Assembly (NCBI GenBank): GCA_031179165.1
Contig: JAPSIC010000006.1
Location: 1 to 55,553, forward strand
DNA from: Brevibacterium sp.
Lineage (GTDB): Bacteria > Actinomycetota > Actinomycetes > Actinomycetales > Brevibacteriaceae
Direction of reading: 5' to 3'
Length of the DNA: 55,553 bases
This document shows positions 41,853-50,927 of this stretch, piece after piece; the first letter of the stretch is position 1; every line of letters begins with the position of its first letter. The notes beneath the pieces are model-generated. The model had not been told where the DNA came from, ran no database searches, and saw only the letters and a list, made by a program, of their open reading frames with translations. The translations under genes were made by a program, and so were the position numbers.

Positions 41853-43972
41853 CCCGGACCGAACCCCAATCGGTCGCGATCATCGGAGCAGGACCTCGAG
41901 GACTCAGTGTCCTCGAGCGGCTCGTGGCGCTGGCCGCCGAGCGCACCACCGGCCCCGACATCGTCATCCACCTCATCGATCCCCACCCTCCGGGGGCGGG
42001 GGTCGTGTGGCGCACGGATCAGCCGGAGAGCCTGCTGATGAACACCACGATCGCCGAGCAGACGATCTTCCCCGACTCCAGCTGCTCCTTCCTCGGCCCC
42101 GATGCCGCTCCGACCGGACCGACCATGGCCGAATGGTATTTGGCCCAGGGTGGGCGGGAACCGGTCGACTCGACGTTCCCCAGCCGCACCCTCTACGGGC
42201 GCTATCTGCGCGAAGCCTATGCGCTCATCCGCGACCGCGCGCCCGAGACCGTGGAGATCGTCGAGCATCCCACCCGTGTCGAATCCGTCATCGACCTGCC
42301 TCCCGTCGAGGTGCCCGGCCATGACGACCAGACCCCCGACACACCGCCGGCCCAGGTCGTGCGGTGCGAGGACGGGACCACGATCGTCGCGGCCGCGGTC
42401 GTCCTGGCCGTCGGTCACATTCCCAGCGCCCAGAACGAGGAGCGCGCCCGGCTCGCCGCCTACGCCCAGCGCACCGGCGGACTCTACATCCCCCAGGATC
42501 TGCCCGCCGAGGCCCCCGTCGCCGAGGTGCGCCCCGGCAGCCGTGTCATCGTCCGCGGGATGGGGCTCAACTACTTCGACCTGCAGACCCTGTTCACCCA
42601 CGAAAGGGGCGGTCGCTTCCTTCCCGCGGACGACGAAGCGCCCGCGAACCGTCAGGGCACATCGGGGACCGGTCCGGTCGACGGGGAGCTCCGCTACATT
42701 CCCAGCGGGAACGAGCCGCTCCTGTACCTCGGGTCGCGCCGCGGGATCCCCTATCGCAGCAAACCGATCTGCCGCGCCCACCCCCGGTCGTTCGAACCCC
42801 TGCGCTACTTCACGAAGGAGAACATCGCGCAGCTGGCCAACCTCCACGACCTCGAGGAGGGACGCCGGGCCGGCGCCCGATTCAACGATCAGCTGTGGCC
42901 ACTCATCCTCGCCGACCTCCGCTTCGCCTACTACCGCACCCTCTCGCGCCTGCGGCCCGAGGTGTTCGCCGGCGATCCGGGTCAGCTGCGTGAGGCCATC
43001 GCCGAGGCGGTTTCGCGCCACCTGACCCGCCGCACCTGGCAGGAAACCCACCCCGACGCCGAGGCGGGTGCTGGCCAGTCCACCCACCATCCGATGGAGG
43101 CCGCGCGCCCCGGCCGTGTCACCCATGAGGCGCTGGCGTGGGCGGAGATCGAGGAGTCCCTCGTCCCCGACCCCTCCCATCGGATGTCGCTGCACGGGCT
43201 GCTCAATCCACTCGACGGACTCGAGTTCGACTCCCGCGGACCGGGCCCGGGCTCGCTCCACGAATGGATGCTCGACTTCCTCCGCACCGACCTGCACAGC
43301 TCGCTGGCCGGACCCGAGGGCAGCCCCGAGAAGGCCCTGTTCACCGTGCTCTGGCAGGCCCGCCTGCTGCTCAAGGAACTCATCGTCGCCGGCCACATCG
43401 ACCGGGTCAGCGTCGACATGGAGATCTGCGGCTGGTTCGAGAGCTTCGTCGCCGGGATCTGCGACGGTCCCCCGCCTCAGCGCATCGCCGAGCTCCTCGC
43501 CCTCGCCGAAGCCGGCGTCGTCGGCTTCATCGGCCCCGACATGCGCATCGACGCCAACGAGGAGCCCGAGACCACCGACCCGGACCCGCTGCCGCAGGTC
43601 TTCACGGTCACCTCGCCGGCGGTGACCGGGGAGATCACCGGCAGCGTCGTCATCGATGCTGCCTCCCCGACGAATTCGGTCACCCGCGCCGCCGACGTCC
43701 TCATCCACGGGATGCTCGAGCGCGGCCAGCTCGCCGCCGCGCGACTGACACTCGACGACGGCAGCCAAAAGCTGCTCACCGGCCTCGCCCTCACCCCGCG
43801 CCCGTACCGGACGATCGATGCTGAGGGCAACCCGAACCCGCGGCGCTTCGCCCTGTCCCTGCAGCTCTCGGCCGTGCAGTGGGGTCTGGCGATCGCGGCG
43901 AACCCGAACGCGAACTCGACGACTCTCGCCGATTCGCACGCCGCCGCCGAGGCGATCCTCGACCTGCTCTGA
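41849..43972 (+). CDS. FAD/NAD(P)-binding protein
   Basis: 707 aa. GTG start overlapping the LCP stop (GTGA). The N-terminal Rossmann fold has AIIGAGPRGLSVLERLVAL (about 10-28), and VVLAVGHIPSAQNEE and GMGLNYFDLQTL lie in the PF13454 (FAD-NAD(P)-binding) arrangement; this family includes HI0933/SidA-like oxidoreductases of uncertain substrate. The C-terminal half (450-707) has no familiar motif. Coupled translation with the cell-wall gene hints at a shared process, but co-occurrence alone does not show a functional link. Confidence 0.72.
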   Translation: MTRTEPQSVAIIGAGPRGLSVLERLVALAAERTTGPDIVIHLIDPHPPGAGVVWRTDQPESLLMNTTIAEQTIFPDSSCSFLGPDAAPTGPTMAEWYLAQGGREPVDSTFPSRTLYGRYLREAYALIRDRAPETVEIVEHPTRVESVIDLPPVEVPGHDDQTPDTPPAQVVRCEDGTTIVAAAVVLAVGHIPSAQNEERARLAAYAQRTGGLYIPQDLPAEAPVAEVRPGSRVIVRGMGLNYFDLQTLFTHERGGRFLPADDEAPANRQGTSGTGPVDGELRYIPSGNEPLLYLGSRRGIPYRSKPICRAHPRSFEPLRYFTKENIAQLANLHDLEEGRRAGARFNDQLWPLILADLRFAYYRTLSRLRPEVFAGDPGQLREAIAEAVSRHLTRRTWQETHPDAEAGAGQSTHHPMEAARPGRVTHEALAWAEIEESLVPDPSHRMSLHGLLNPLDGLEFDSRGPGPGSLHEWMLDFLRTDLHSSLAGPEGSPEKALFTVLWQARLLLKELIVAGHIDRVSVDMEICGWFESFVAGICDGPPPQRIAELLALAEAGVVGFIGPDMRIDANEEPETTDPDPLPQVFTVTSPAVTGEITGSVVIDAASPTNSVTRAADVLIHGMLERGQLAAARLTLDDGSQKLLTGLALTPRPYRTIDAEGNPNPRRFALSLQLSAVQWGLAIAANPNANSTTLADSHAAAEAILDLL

Positions 43973-43988
43973 TCACCCGCCGGGGGCT

Positions 43989-46298
43989 TCAGGCCATCGC
44001 GAGGGCGACTTCGGGCTTGGTGGTGCGGGCGCGGACGATAGCGAGCAGCGACAGCACCGCACCGATGACCGCCCAGGCGAGCAGCCCTCCGTAGGCCCCG
44101 CTCACACCGGTGGTTCCGGCGGCGGTCGCCGCGAACCCGTTCATCGCCGGCGTCAGCGGCAGGAGCGGCGCCACGGCGTGGAAGAACTCCGGCACCGCGC
44201 CGATCGTGCGCCCTGCCACCGCCAGCACGAGCGCGATCACGGACACGAACCGGCCGACTCCTCCCAACCAGGCCACGAGGGCGAAGTTGAGCACCACGAA
44301 CACCAGCGCCGAGGCGAACGTGAGCACCACGATTCCAACGGCCTGGCCGGCATCGACGTCCATCACCCAGGTGGCCAGGCCGGCGAGCACCGCTGCCTCG
44401 ACTACCCCGACGGCGAGGCCGGGGGCGAGTCCGCGCAGCCAGACCGCCGGCGAGGACTCCGTCGACAGCAGAGTCGCGGCCGGGATCGGTCTGAGCACGG
44501 TGTAGGTGACGAGGCCGCCGATCCACAGGGCCAGCATGATGAGCAGGGCGATCGTCGATCCCTGCAGCAGGTCGGGCAGGGAATCAGTGGTCGGCGCCTC
44601 GATGGGTGAGGAGACCACCTCGGCGAGGGTGTCCCGTTCGGGTGCCGTGTAGGAGGGAACCTCCTCGGCGCCGTCCTGCACGCCCTCGGTGAACTTCTCC
44701 ATCCCCTCGGCGTACTCCCCGGCGCCCTCGTCGAGGGCGTCGAGGCCGTTCGCCAGGTCCCCGGCGCCCGTCGCCGCGCTCGACACTCCTGACACGTACT
44801 GGTCGAGGCCATCGGCGAATTCGCCCATCCCGTCGCGAAGCTGCCCGGCGCCGTCGCTCAGCTGCGCGGAGCCTTCAGCGGCCTGGGCGATGCCGTCGGT
44901 GAGATCGGGCATGCCGTCGGCCAGCTGCCGGTTGCCGTCGGCAAGTCCGGCGGCACCCGTGCGCAGGCCCTCGGACGCCTCGAGCAGATCATCGGCGTTC
45001 TCCGAGATGCCCTTCATCCCCTCGGTGAGGGCGCCCAGTCCGTCCTTCAGGCCCGTCGCCAGGGAGTCGATCCCGTCGAGCAGGGAGACTCCGGCGTGCT
45101 TCTCCTCCAGCCCGGCCGCGGCGCCGTCGAGGGCTCCGGCGGTGCCGCTGAGCAGACCGGTGGCGTACGCGCCCTCCAATCCCCGGCACGTCTGGGCGGG
45201 TGTGCCCGTCGGACACAGCTGCGCTCGGATCTGCTCGGCCTCTCCGGTCGTGATCATCCCGGCCGAGACGAGGGAGTCGAGACCGGTGACTGTTCCGCTC
45301 GTCGCCAGGGCGCGTGCGTCCTCGGCGTTCTTGACCAGCCCGTCCCGGTAGTCGTGCAGTCCCTGCGACAGCCCTTCGGCGCCGTCGACCACCTCATCGA
45401 GGTCGCCCGATCCCGAGCCCGTGTCGCTGAGACCTCTGATGATCTCGTCGACGGACTTGGTGTACTGGTCGACGCCGTCGGAGAGCTCACCGGCCCCGTC
45501 GGCGAGCTCGTCCGTGTTCTCGGGCAGGTCCTCGGTCGAGGTCGACATCTCCTGGAGCCCGGCGGAGAGGTCGGAGGCTCCGGTCGCGAGGTCGCCCGTC
45601 CCCGTCTCCAGGTCCCCGGCCGCGGAGTTGAGCTCTCCCCCGGCGGTGTCGAGCTCGCCCATTCCCGCGGCCAGGTCTCCGGCGCCGGTCGCGGCCTCGG
45701 CCGTGCCCTGCGAGAGCTGGCGTGCACCCGTGTCGAGTTCACCGGCGGCCTCACCGAGGTCGCGCATCTGGGTGCCCATCTCGTTGAATCCGAGATAGAT
45801 GCTGTCGAGGTAGCTCTTCGTCATCTCCGTGTTGAACGTGGTGCGCGCGGCTTCGGCGACCGCCTGGGAGATCAGCGTGTCGGCGGCAGGTGCGACCCCG
45901 GAGACGTCGACGTCGAGCTGCGTCTGGGCGGCCGTGTTCGCATCGTCGACGGAGGTCACGGCGCGGGAGAATCCCTCGGGGATGGTCAGCGCCGCCGCAT
46001 AGGTTCCGTCCGCCAGGCCCTCCTCGGCCTCGGCGGCGTCGGTGATGACCCAGTCGATGCCGGCGTCCTCCTGCGCGACCAGGCCTCCGGTCAGCTGCCT
46101 GCCCAGCGGCACGGTCTGCCCGTCGACGTCCGCGCCTTCGTCCTGGTTGACGATCGCGGCGCTGATCGACTCGAGCCGGTCGCTGCTCTTCCACGTGGCG
46201 AGGATGAATCCGGCCGCCACGATGATCGGGATGAGGACCAGGCCGAGGAACGACACCCAGGTGACGGGTCGGTTCGAGTTCGCACGTTCGAGTCTCAC
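43989..46298 (-). CDS. YhgE/Pip-family export protein
   Basis: 769 aa from a GTG overlapping the MMPL stop (GTGA). One membrane helix at about 15-37 (VTWVSFLGLVLIPIIVAAGFILAT), then a large extracytoplasmic region (about 38-560) with many repeats of the LSDG/LADG-A-GELSDGV type, characteristic of YhgE/Pip and X-X-X-Leu-X-X-Gly heptad proteins, followed by five or six C-terminal helices (about 565-760). Such proteins partner exporters and phage receptors. The open frame upstream to 46937 lies inside the MMPL gene and is not used. It forms an operon with the MMPL exporter under the TetR regulator. Confidence 0.88.
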   Translation of the reverse strand: MRLERANSNRPVTWVSFLGLVLIPIIVAAGFILATWKSSDRLESISAAIVNQDEGADVDGQTVPLGRQLTGGLVAQEDAGIDWVITDAAEAEEGLADGTYAAALTIPEGFSRAVTSVDDANTAAQTQLDVDVSGVAPAADTLISQAVAEAARTTFNTEMTKSYLDSIYLGFNEMGTQMRDLGEAAGELDTGARQLSQGTAEAATGAGDLAAGMGELDTAGGELNSAAGDLETGTGDLATGASDLSAGLQEMSTSTEDLPENTDELADGAGELSDGVDQYTKSVDEIIRGLSDTGSGSGDLDEVVDGAEGLSQGLHDYRDGLVKNAEDARALATSGTVTGLDSLVSAGMITTGEAEQIRAQLCPTGTPAQTCRGLEGAYATGLLSGTAGALDGAAAGLEEKHAGVSLLDGIDSLATGLKDGLGALTEGMKGISENADDLLEASEGLRTGAAGLADGNRQLADGMPDLTDGIAQAAEGSAQLSDGAGQLRDGMGEFADGLDQYVSGVSSAATGAGDLANGLDALDEGAGEYAEGMEKFTEGVQDGAEEVPSYTAPERDTLAEVVSSPIEAPTTDSLPDLLQGSTIALLIMLALWIGGLVTYTVLRPIPAATLLSTESSPAVWLRGLAPGLAVGVVEAAVLAGLATWVMDVDAGQAVGIVVLTFASALVFVVLNFALVAWLGGVGRFVSVIALVLAVAGRTIGAVPEFFHAVAPLLPLTPAMNGFAATAAGTTGVSGAYGGLLAWAVIGAVLSLLAIVRARTTKPEVALAMA

Positions 46299-49036
46299 GA
46301 CTGTGCACCTTCCAGTTGTTCGGTGGACGCTGTGCCGGAGGCGGGGGCGCCGGTTCCCGCCTCGTCGAGGTCGAGGAGGAGGACGCCCGTCCCGGCGGGC
46401 AGGTCCGGGCCGGTGGTGGGCACGCCGAGCACGACCGCGCTGCCCCTGTCCTGCAGGTCGGTGATGAGCTCCTGCAGCTGTGCGGGAAGCGCAGCGTCGT
46501 CGGCGGCGTCGATGACGACCAGGTCCGGCGCCGAGGTGCGCAGCCGGGTGATCTCGCGCTCCCATCTCCGGGCGCCGAGGGCGTCCCTGCGCAGGAAGGG
46601 CACGGCCCGACGCACGCGCCCGGCGTGTTCGGGCAGCACCCACCGCCCGATCTTCATCTCCCCCGTGCTCAGGGGCAGGCGGCCGGAGATCGCCAGCAGC
46701 AGCGCCGTGCGCGCCCGTCCGGTGACGATGAGGATCTGTCCCGGCAGCACGGCGAGGTCGACGTGGGCGAAGCCGCGCCGGTCCGCACCGGACTCCGCAA
46801 CTACGCCGATGTCGTGACCGTAGATCCGGTACGGCGAGTCCGGCTGGGGCCAGTCGCGCAGGGCCACCTCGTGGGCGAGCCCTTCGCCTTCGACGTCGAG
46901 CCGGGGCAGCCGCTTCTCCAGCCATCCCGGCAGCCACCAGGCCCTCTCCCCGAGCAGCGCCATGATCGCCGGGACCAGGGACATCCGCACGAGGAACGCA
47001 TCGACGAAGATCCCGACCGCGAGCGCCAGGGCGATCGATTTGATGATCGGCTCTCCGGTCGGCACGAAGGCCGCGAAGACGGAGAACATGATGACGGCCG
47101 CCGCGGCCACGACCCGGGCGGAGCCGAGGTAGCCGATCCTGATCGCCTCCCGAGCGTTCGCCCCGTGCACCCAGGCCTCGCGCATCCCGGAGACGAGGAA
47201 CACCTCGTAGTCCATCGCGAGCCCGAACAGGATGCCCATGAGGATGATCGGCAGGAAGCTGATCACCGGGCCGGTCTGGTCGAGGCCCAGGGGCCCGGCG
47301 AGGTGGCCGTCGTGGAAGACGAGCACCACCGCGCCGAAGGAGGCGATGACGCTGAGCAGGAATCCGCCCGTGGCCTTGAGCGGGACCGCGATGGACCGGA
47401 ACACGACGGCGAGCAGGATGATCGAGAGCCCCACGACGAAGATCCCGAAGGGAAGCAGGGCCTCGCCGAGGCGGTCGGAGACGTCGATCTGGATCGCGGT
47501 GGCCCCCGTCACCGAGGTGTGGAAACCGTACTCGTCCTCCACCTCGTCGCCGATCGCGCGGAGTCGCTCGACGGTCTCGAGAGTGGTCGGATCGGCCGAG
47601 CTCGTCGTCGGGATGATCTGGAACAGGGCCGTGGTGACGTCCTCATTGGGAGTGGCGAGGACCACCTGCGAGACGCCCGGGTCGGCGGCGATGCGGTCCT
47701 CGATCCGCTCGACGTCGCCGAGCGGGTCATCCGAGGTCACGATCTCGCTGGTCATGATCAGGGGACCATTGAAGCCGGGGCCGAAGTGCTCGTCGATGAG
47801 GTCGAAGGTCGTCCGGGCCGGGGTGCCCTCCTCCTGGCTCCCGGCGTCGGGGAGGGAGAGCTGGAGCTGCCCGGCGGGGATGGCGAACAGGGAGAGTCCG
47901 CCGACGATGACGATGATCGTGAGCACCGGCACCTTCGTCACGGCCCGCAGCCACCCGTCGAAGAACCGATCCATCGCCGGTCGCCGCGGTGGGACGGCGT
48001 CGCCCGCAGCGCGCGGTCGGGGCCTGATCTTCTCCTTCGCGAGCCCGAGCAGGGCGGGGATCATGGTCAGGGCGATGAGCACCGCGATCGCGACCGCGCC
48101 GGAGGCGGCGATGCCCATCACGGTGAGGAAGGGGATGCCGGCCAGCGACAGTCCGAGCAGGGCGATCATCACGGTCATGCCGGCGAAGATGACGGCGGAA
48201 CCGGCGGTGGCGGTGGCCCGGGCGGCCGCCTCGTCCGGGTCGTGGCCCTCGGCCTGGAGGCTCCTGGCGCGGGAGACGATGAACAGGGCGTAGTCGATGC
48301 CGACCGCGAGCCCGAGCATCAGCGCGAGCATGATCGAGGTCGAGTTGACCTGGCCGAAGGCGGTGGCGCCGACGACGAGGAGCACGGAGATCGCCACGCC
48401 GATGAGCGCGGTGAGCAGGGGCATGCCGGCGGCGCGGAAGGAGCCGAGGGTGAGCAGCAGGACGATGAAGGCGATGACGACGCCGATGCCCTCGACCCAG
48501 GAGACATGCACCCCGGTGATCTGGAAGAGTTCACCGCCGGCGTCGACCTGGGCGGCGGGCAGCGAGTCGCGGGTCTCGGCGAGCGCGTCGAGGAGCTGGT
48601 CGGGCGCCTCCTCCCCGACGTCCTGCTGGGTCCCGTCGTATTGGACGGAGATCAGGGCGGCGGATCCGTCGGGGCTGATCGAGCCCTCCACCATCTCATC
48701 GAAGGGCGAGGTCACGGCGTCGACGTGGGGAAGCTCGCCGAGGCGATCGGCGGTCTCCTCGATGGCCGCACGGTACTCGGCGTCGACGACCCCCTCCCCC
48801 TCGGCGGCGACGACGATGACCGTCGCGGACACCCCGGCGGCGGAGGGGAAGGTGGTGCGCATCGAATCGAGGGCCACCTGGGCCTCGGAGCCGGGGAGGG
48901 TGAAGTCGTCGTCGAAGTCCTCGGCGAAGAGCGCGACACCGCCGGCGACGAGCGCGAGGAGCACCAGCCACCCGGTGATGAAGCGCAGCGGGGCGTGGTA
49001 GGCACGGCGGCCCAGAGCGTAGAGGAACGTCGACAC
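46295..49036 (-). CDS. MMPL-family exporter with degenerate ABC-ATPase-like C-terminal tail
   Basis: 913 aa from a GTG with GAGGTC upstream. Two RND-like halves, each with a periplasmic loop and membrane block: helix 1 at 20-38, helices around 175-330, helix at about 375, and a second block around 520-700, with GLAVGIDYALFIVSRAR and ILFGLAMDYEVFLVSGMREA, the proton-path motifs of MMPL proteins. Residues about 735-905 add LPGQILIVTGRARTALLLAISGRLPLSTGEMKIGRWVLPEHAG, resembling an ABC ATPase's Walker-A region without the GKS/T, and DLVVIDAADDAALP resembling Walker B. First gene of the efflux operon; TetR operators are just upstream. Substrates probably lipophilic. Confidence 0.85.
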   Translation of the reverse strand: MSTFLYALGRRAYHAPLRFITGWLVLLALVAGGVALFAEDFDDDFTLPGSEAQVALDSMRTTFPSAAGVSATVIVVAAEGEGVVDAEYRAAIEETADRLGELPHVDAVTSPFDEMVEGSISPDGSAALISVQYDGTQQDVGEEAPDQLLDALAETRDSLPAAQVDAGGELFQITGVHVSWVEGIGVVIAFIVLLLTLGSFRAAGMPLLTALIGVAISVLLVVGATAFGQVNSTSIMLALMLGLAVGIDYALFIVSRARSLQAEGHDPDEAAARATATAGSAVIFAGMTVMIALLGLSLAGIPFLTVMGIAASGAVAIAVLIALTMIPALLGLAKEKIRPRPRAAGDAVPPRRPAMDRFFDGWLRAVTKVPVLTIIVIVGGLSLFAIPAGQLQLSLPDAGSQEEGTPARTTFDLIDEHFGPGFNGPLIMTSEIVTSDDPLGDVERIEDRIAADPGVSQVVLATPNEDVTTALFQIIPTTSSADPTTLETVERLRAIGDEVEDEYGFHTSVTGATAIQIDVSDRLGEALLPFGIFVVGLSIILLAVVFRSIAVPLKATGGFLLSVIASFGAVVLVFHDGHLAGPLGLDQTGPVISFLPIILMGILFGLAMDYEVFLVSGMREAWVHGANAREAIRIGYLGSARVVAAAAVIMFSVFAAFVPTGEPIIKSIALALAVGIFVDAFLVRMSLVPAIMALLGERAWWLPGWLEKRLPRLDVEGEGLAHEVALRDWPQPDSPYRIYGHDIGVVAESGADRRGFAHVDLAVLPGQILIVTGRARTALLLAISGRLPLSTGEMKIGRWVLPEHAGRVRRAVPFLRRDALGARRWEREITRLRTSAPDLVVIDAADDAALPAQLQELITDLQDRGSAVVLGVPTTGPDLPAGTGVLLLDLDEAGTGAPASGTASTEQLEGAQS

Positions 49037-49068
49037 AGCAGACCTCGATGCAGTTTCGTCTCAGGTTC

Positions 49069-49101
49069 GATACAGTTGTGTATCCGATACAGAAATGTAT
49101 T
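49069..49101. promoter_or_regulatory. Tandem TetR-type operators between MMPL and tetR-type genes
   Basis: GATACAGTTGTGTATC (49069-49084) is a perfect 6-bp-arm dyad, and GATACAGAAATGTATT (49086-49101) is a second copy with one mismatch, 17 bp on. They lie 33 bp upstream of the MMPL start and 60 bp upstream of the regulator start, so they could repress both. Confidence 0.8.
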
Positions 49102-49160
49102 CTCGCCGACGCCCGACTCTGAGGCAAATGGCTGCGGCTACACTTCTGACTGGAGCAACC

Positions 49161-49832
49161 ATGAACCCAACCTCTCCCGATACCGTGAGCGCCCGGCGCC
49201 GGCAGACCCGCTCGACCCTCGTCGAGGCGGGCATCTCGGTGTTCGCGGTCAAGGGCATCGACGGCGCATCGATCGAGGAGATCTGCGAGGCCGCGGGCTT
49301 CACCCGCGGCGCGTTCTACTCGAACTTCGCCAGCCGCGACGACCTGGTCCTGGCCACGATCGAGCAACGCACCTCGGAGACCCTCGACCGGCTCGACCGC
49401 ACGATCGAGCGCTGGCGCGATCAGCTGGGTGCGGCGCAGTGCTCCGACATCGAGACCCTGCTGACGACGTTCATCGACGACACCTTCAGCGAGAAGCGTG
49501 AGACGGTGGCCGAGACGATCGCCGAGCACGAGATCGAGCTCTACTGCCTGCGGGTGCCGCACCTGCACGCACGCTTCCAGGAGCTCAACTCCTATCAGCT
49601 CGAGCGGCTCGAGTCCCTGGTCCGCACCGCCCTCGACATCGTCGGCGCCACGACGAAGATCCCGCTGCCCGACCTCCTCGTGGTCCTCATGTCCATCTAC
49701 TCGCAGGGCTCCCTGCAGGCCGCGGCGGGCAAGGAGCTGCATGAGACCGTCGAGCTCGACCCCAGGCCCACGGTCCAGGTGCTCATGGCGCTGCTCGAGT
49801 TCCGCACCGACGGCGACTGCGAGAGCCGCTGA
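49161..49832 (+). CDS. TetR-family repressor of the MMPL/YhgE efflux operon
   Basis: 223 aa from the ATG at 49161 (GGAG upstream); a longer frame from 49095 would cover the operators. N-terminal HTH at about 10-60: RRRQTRSTLVEAGISVFAVKGIDGASIEEICEAAGFTRGAFYSNFASRDDLVLA. The rest is a helical ligand domain without family-specific features. Divergent from the exporter genes with two palindromes between, so it is the local repressor, presumably released by the exported compound. Confidence 0.9.
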   Translation: MNPTSPDTVSARRRQTRSTLVEAGISVFAVKGIDGASIEEICEAAGFTRGAFYSNFASRDDLVLATIEQRTSETLDRLDRTIERWRDQLGAAQCSDIETLLTTFIDDTFSEKRETVAETIAEHEIELYCLRVPHLHARFQELNSYQLERLESLVRTALDIVGATTKIPLPDLLVVLMSIYSQGSLQAAAGKELHETVELDPRPTVQVLMALLEFRTDGDCESR

Positions 49833-49848
49833 CGCCGAGCAAGGCACT

Positions 49849-50895
49849 ATGGTGGTTGGGGTGAGTGAACTTCAACGCGAGTACGCAGCCTTCCTGTCCA
49901 ACATGGACGTCCGCCTCGGCGCATTCATCCTCGCCGACCTCCCTGAGTCCTTCCAGCAGGAGGACGGGACGCAGGCGCCGTTCCCCAAGGACCTCAGTCC
50001 ACAGTCGCTGCCGATGATCGAGCACTTCGTGCTCTCGAAGTTCTCCACCACCGCCGAGGTGGTGGCGGAGGAGAACCGACGCTTCGTCGAGGGGCTCATC
50101 CGCTACCTCGGCGAGACCTGCCTGCGCGCCGTCGGCGGCGCGTGGGACCACGACGAGACCACCGGCAACGGGCTGCCCTTCATCCGACCCGACTCCGAGG
50201 AGGGCCCGCTGCGGGGCGAACCGATTCCGCTTGTCGCCGTCGTCCTCACCGCTGTCGAGCAGCGCAACGGCGGCATCTTCACGGCCGTGCTCAACCAGGC
50301 CCTGGCAGGATTCGGCGACTCGGGAAAGCCTCGGCGGGCCTGCACGGGACTCGCCCTCGGCCTGCTCAATGCGAACAACTCGAGCAAGGATGAGGTCGAA
50401 TTCCTGTCCCGCTTCATCGGCACCGTGGAGCCGGGCATCGCCGCCTGGACGAAGGAGCAGGCCGATCCGACCCTCTGGTCGTTCGACCGTGAGAGTCTGG
50501 AGCGTCTGGGCAGGCAGCTGTCGGTGCGCTACGAGGCGCGGGACGAGATGATGGCCGAGGACGAGATCTCCTTCGTCGGCGGGGCCATGCGCTTCATCGG
50601 GGAGACGATCCGCAGGCATGGCGGCGGGCAGTGGCGCTACGGTGCCGAGGTCGAATCCGACGACCCGCGGTATCAGCAGCCCTACATCCGATTCACCATC
50701 GGCGACCAGAACCTCGACATCGTCCCCTGGAAGCTGGCTCAGGCCGCGCTCGATGACGCCGAGGCGATCGCCTCGGCCCTCGACACCATTCTTGAGATGC
50801 GCGCCGAGGAGGCAGCGGCGAAGGAGGAGGCCGCCGCCCAGGTCGACACCGCCGCGATCGACGAGGCGGCCCCGGAGTCGAAGGACCAGGACTGA
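49849..50895 (+). CDS. Acidic protein of unknown function
   Basis: 348 aa from the ATG at 49849 (MVVGVSELQREYAAFLS), 17 bp after the tetR-type stop; a GTG at 49861 is the alternative. No signal peptide, membrane helix or catalytic motif is recognisable. Residues 30-320 look globular, with YLGETCLRAVGGAWDHDETTGNGLPFIRP and FIGETIRRHGGGQWRYGAEVESDDPRYQQPYIRF forming an internal repeat-like pair about 160 residues apart, suggesting duplicated domains. The last about 35 residues are Ala/Glu-rich. Its place after the regulator suggests co-transcription, but no role can be named. Confidence 0.7.
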   Translation: MVVGVSELQREYAAFLSNMDVRLGAFILADLPESFQQEDGTQAPFPKDLSPQSLPMIEHFVLSKFSTTAEVVAEENRRFVEGLIRYLGETCLRAVGGAWDHDETTGNGLPFIRPDSEEGPLRGEPIPLVAVVLTAVEQRNGGIFTAVLNQALAGFGDSGKPRRACTGLALGLLNANNSSKDEVEFLSRFIGTVEPGIAAWTKEQADPTLWSFDRESLERLGRQLSVRYEARDEMMAEDEISFVGGAMRFIGETIRRHGGGQWRYGAEVESDDPRYQQPYIRFTIGDQNLDIVPWKLAQAALDDAEAIASALDTILEMRAEEAAAKEEAAAQVDTAAIDEAAPESKDQD

Positions 50896-50927
50896 GCGAC
50901 GGCACCAGGACGGGGTCGGCGGGCGAG

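Noticed and set aside
46316-49501. Plus-strand open frame of about 1060 codons
   Set aside because: It is the antisense of the MMPL gene; third-position GC bias keeps it open, and the composition (runs of Arg, Gly, Asp, His) is not protein-like.
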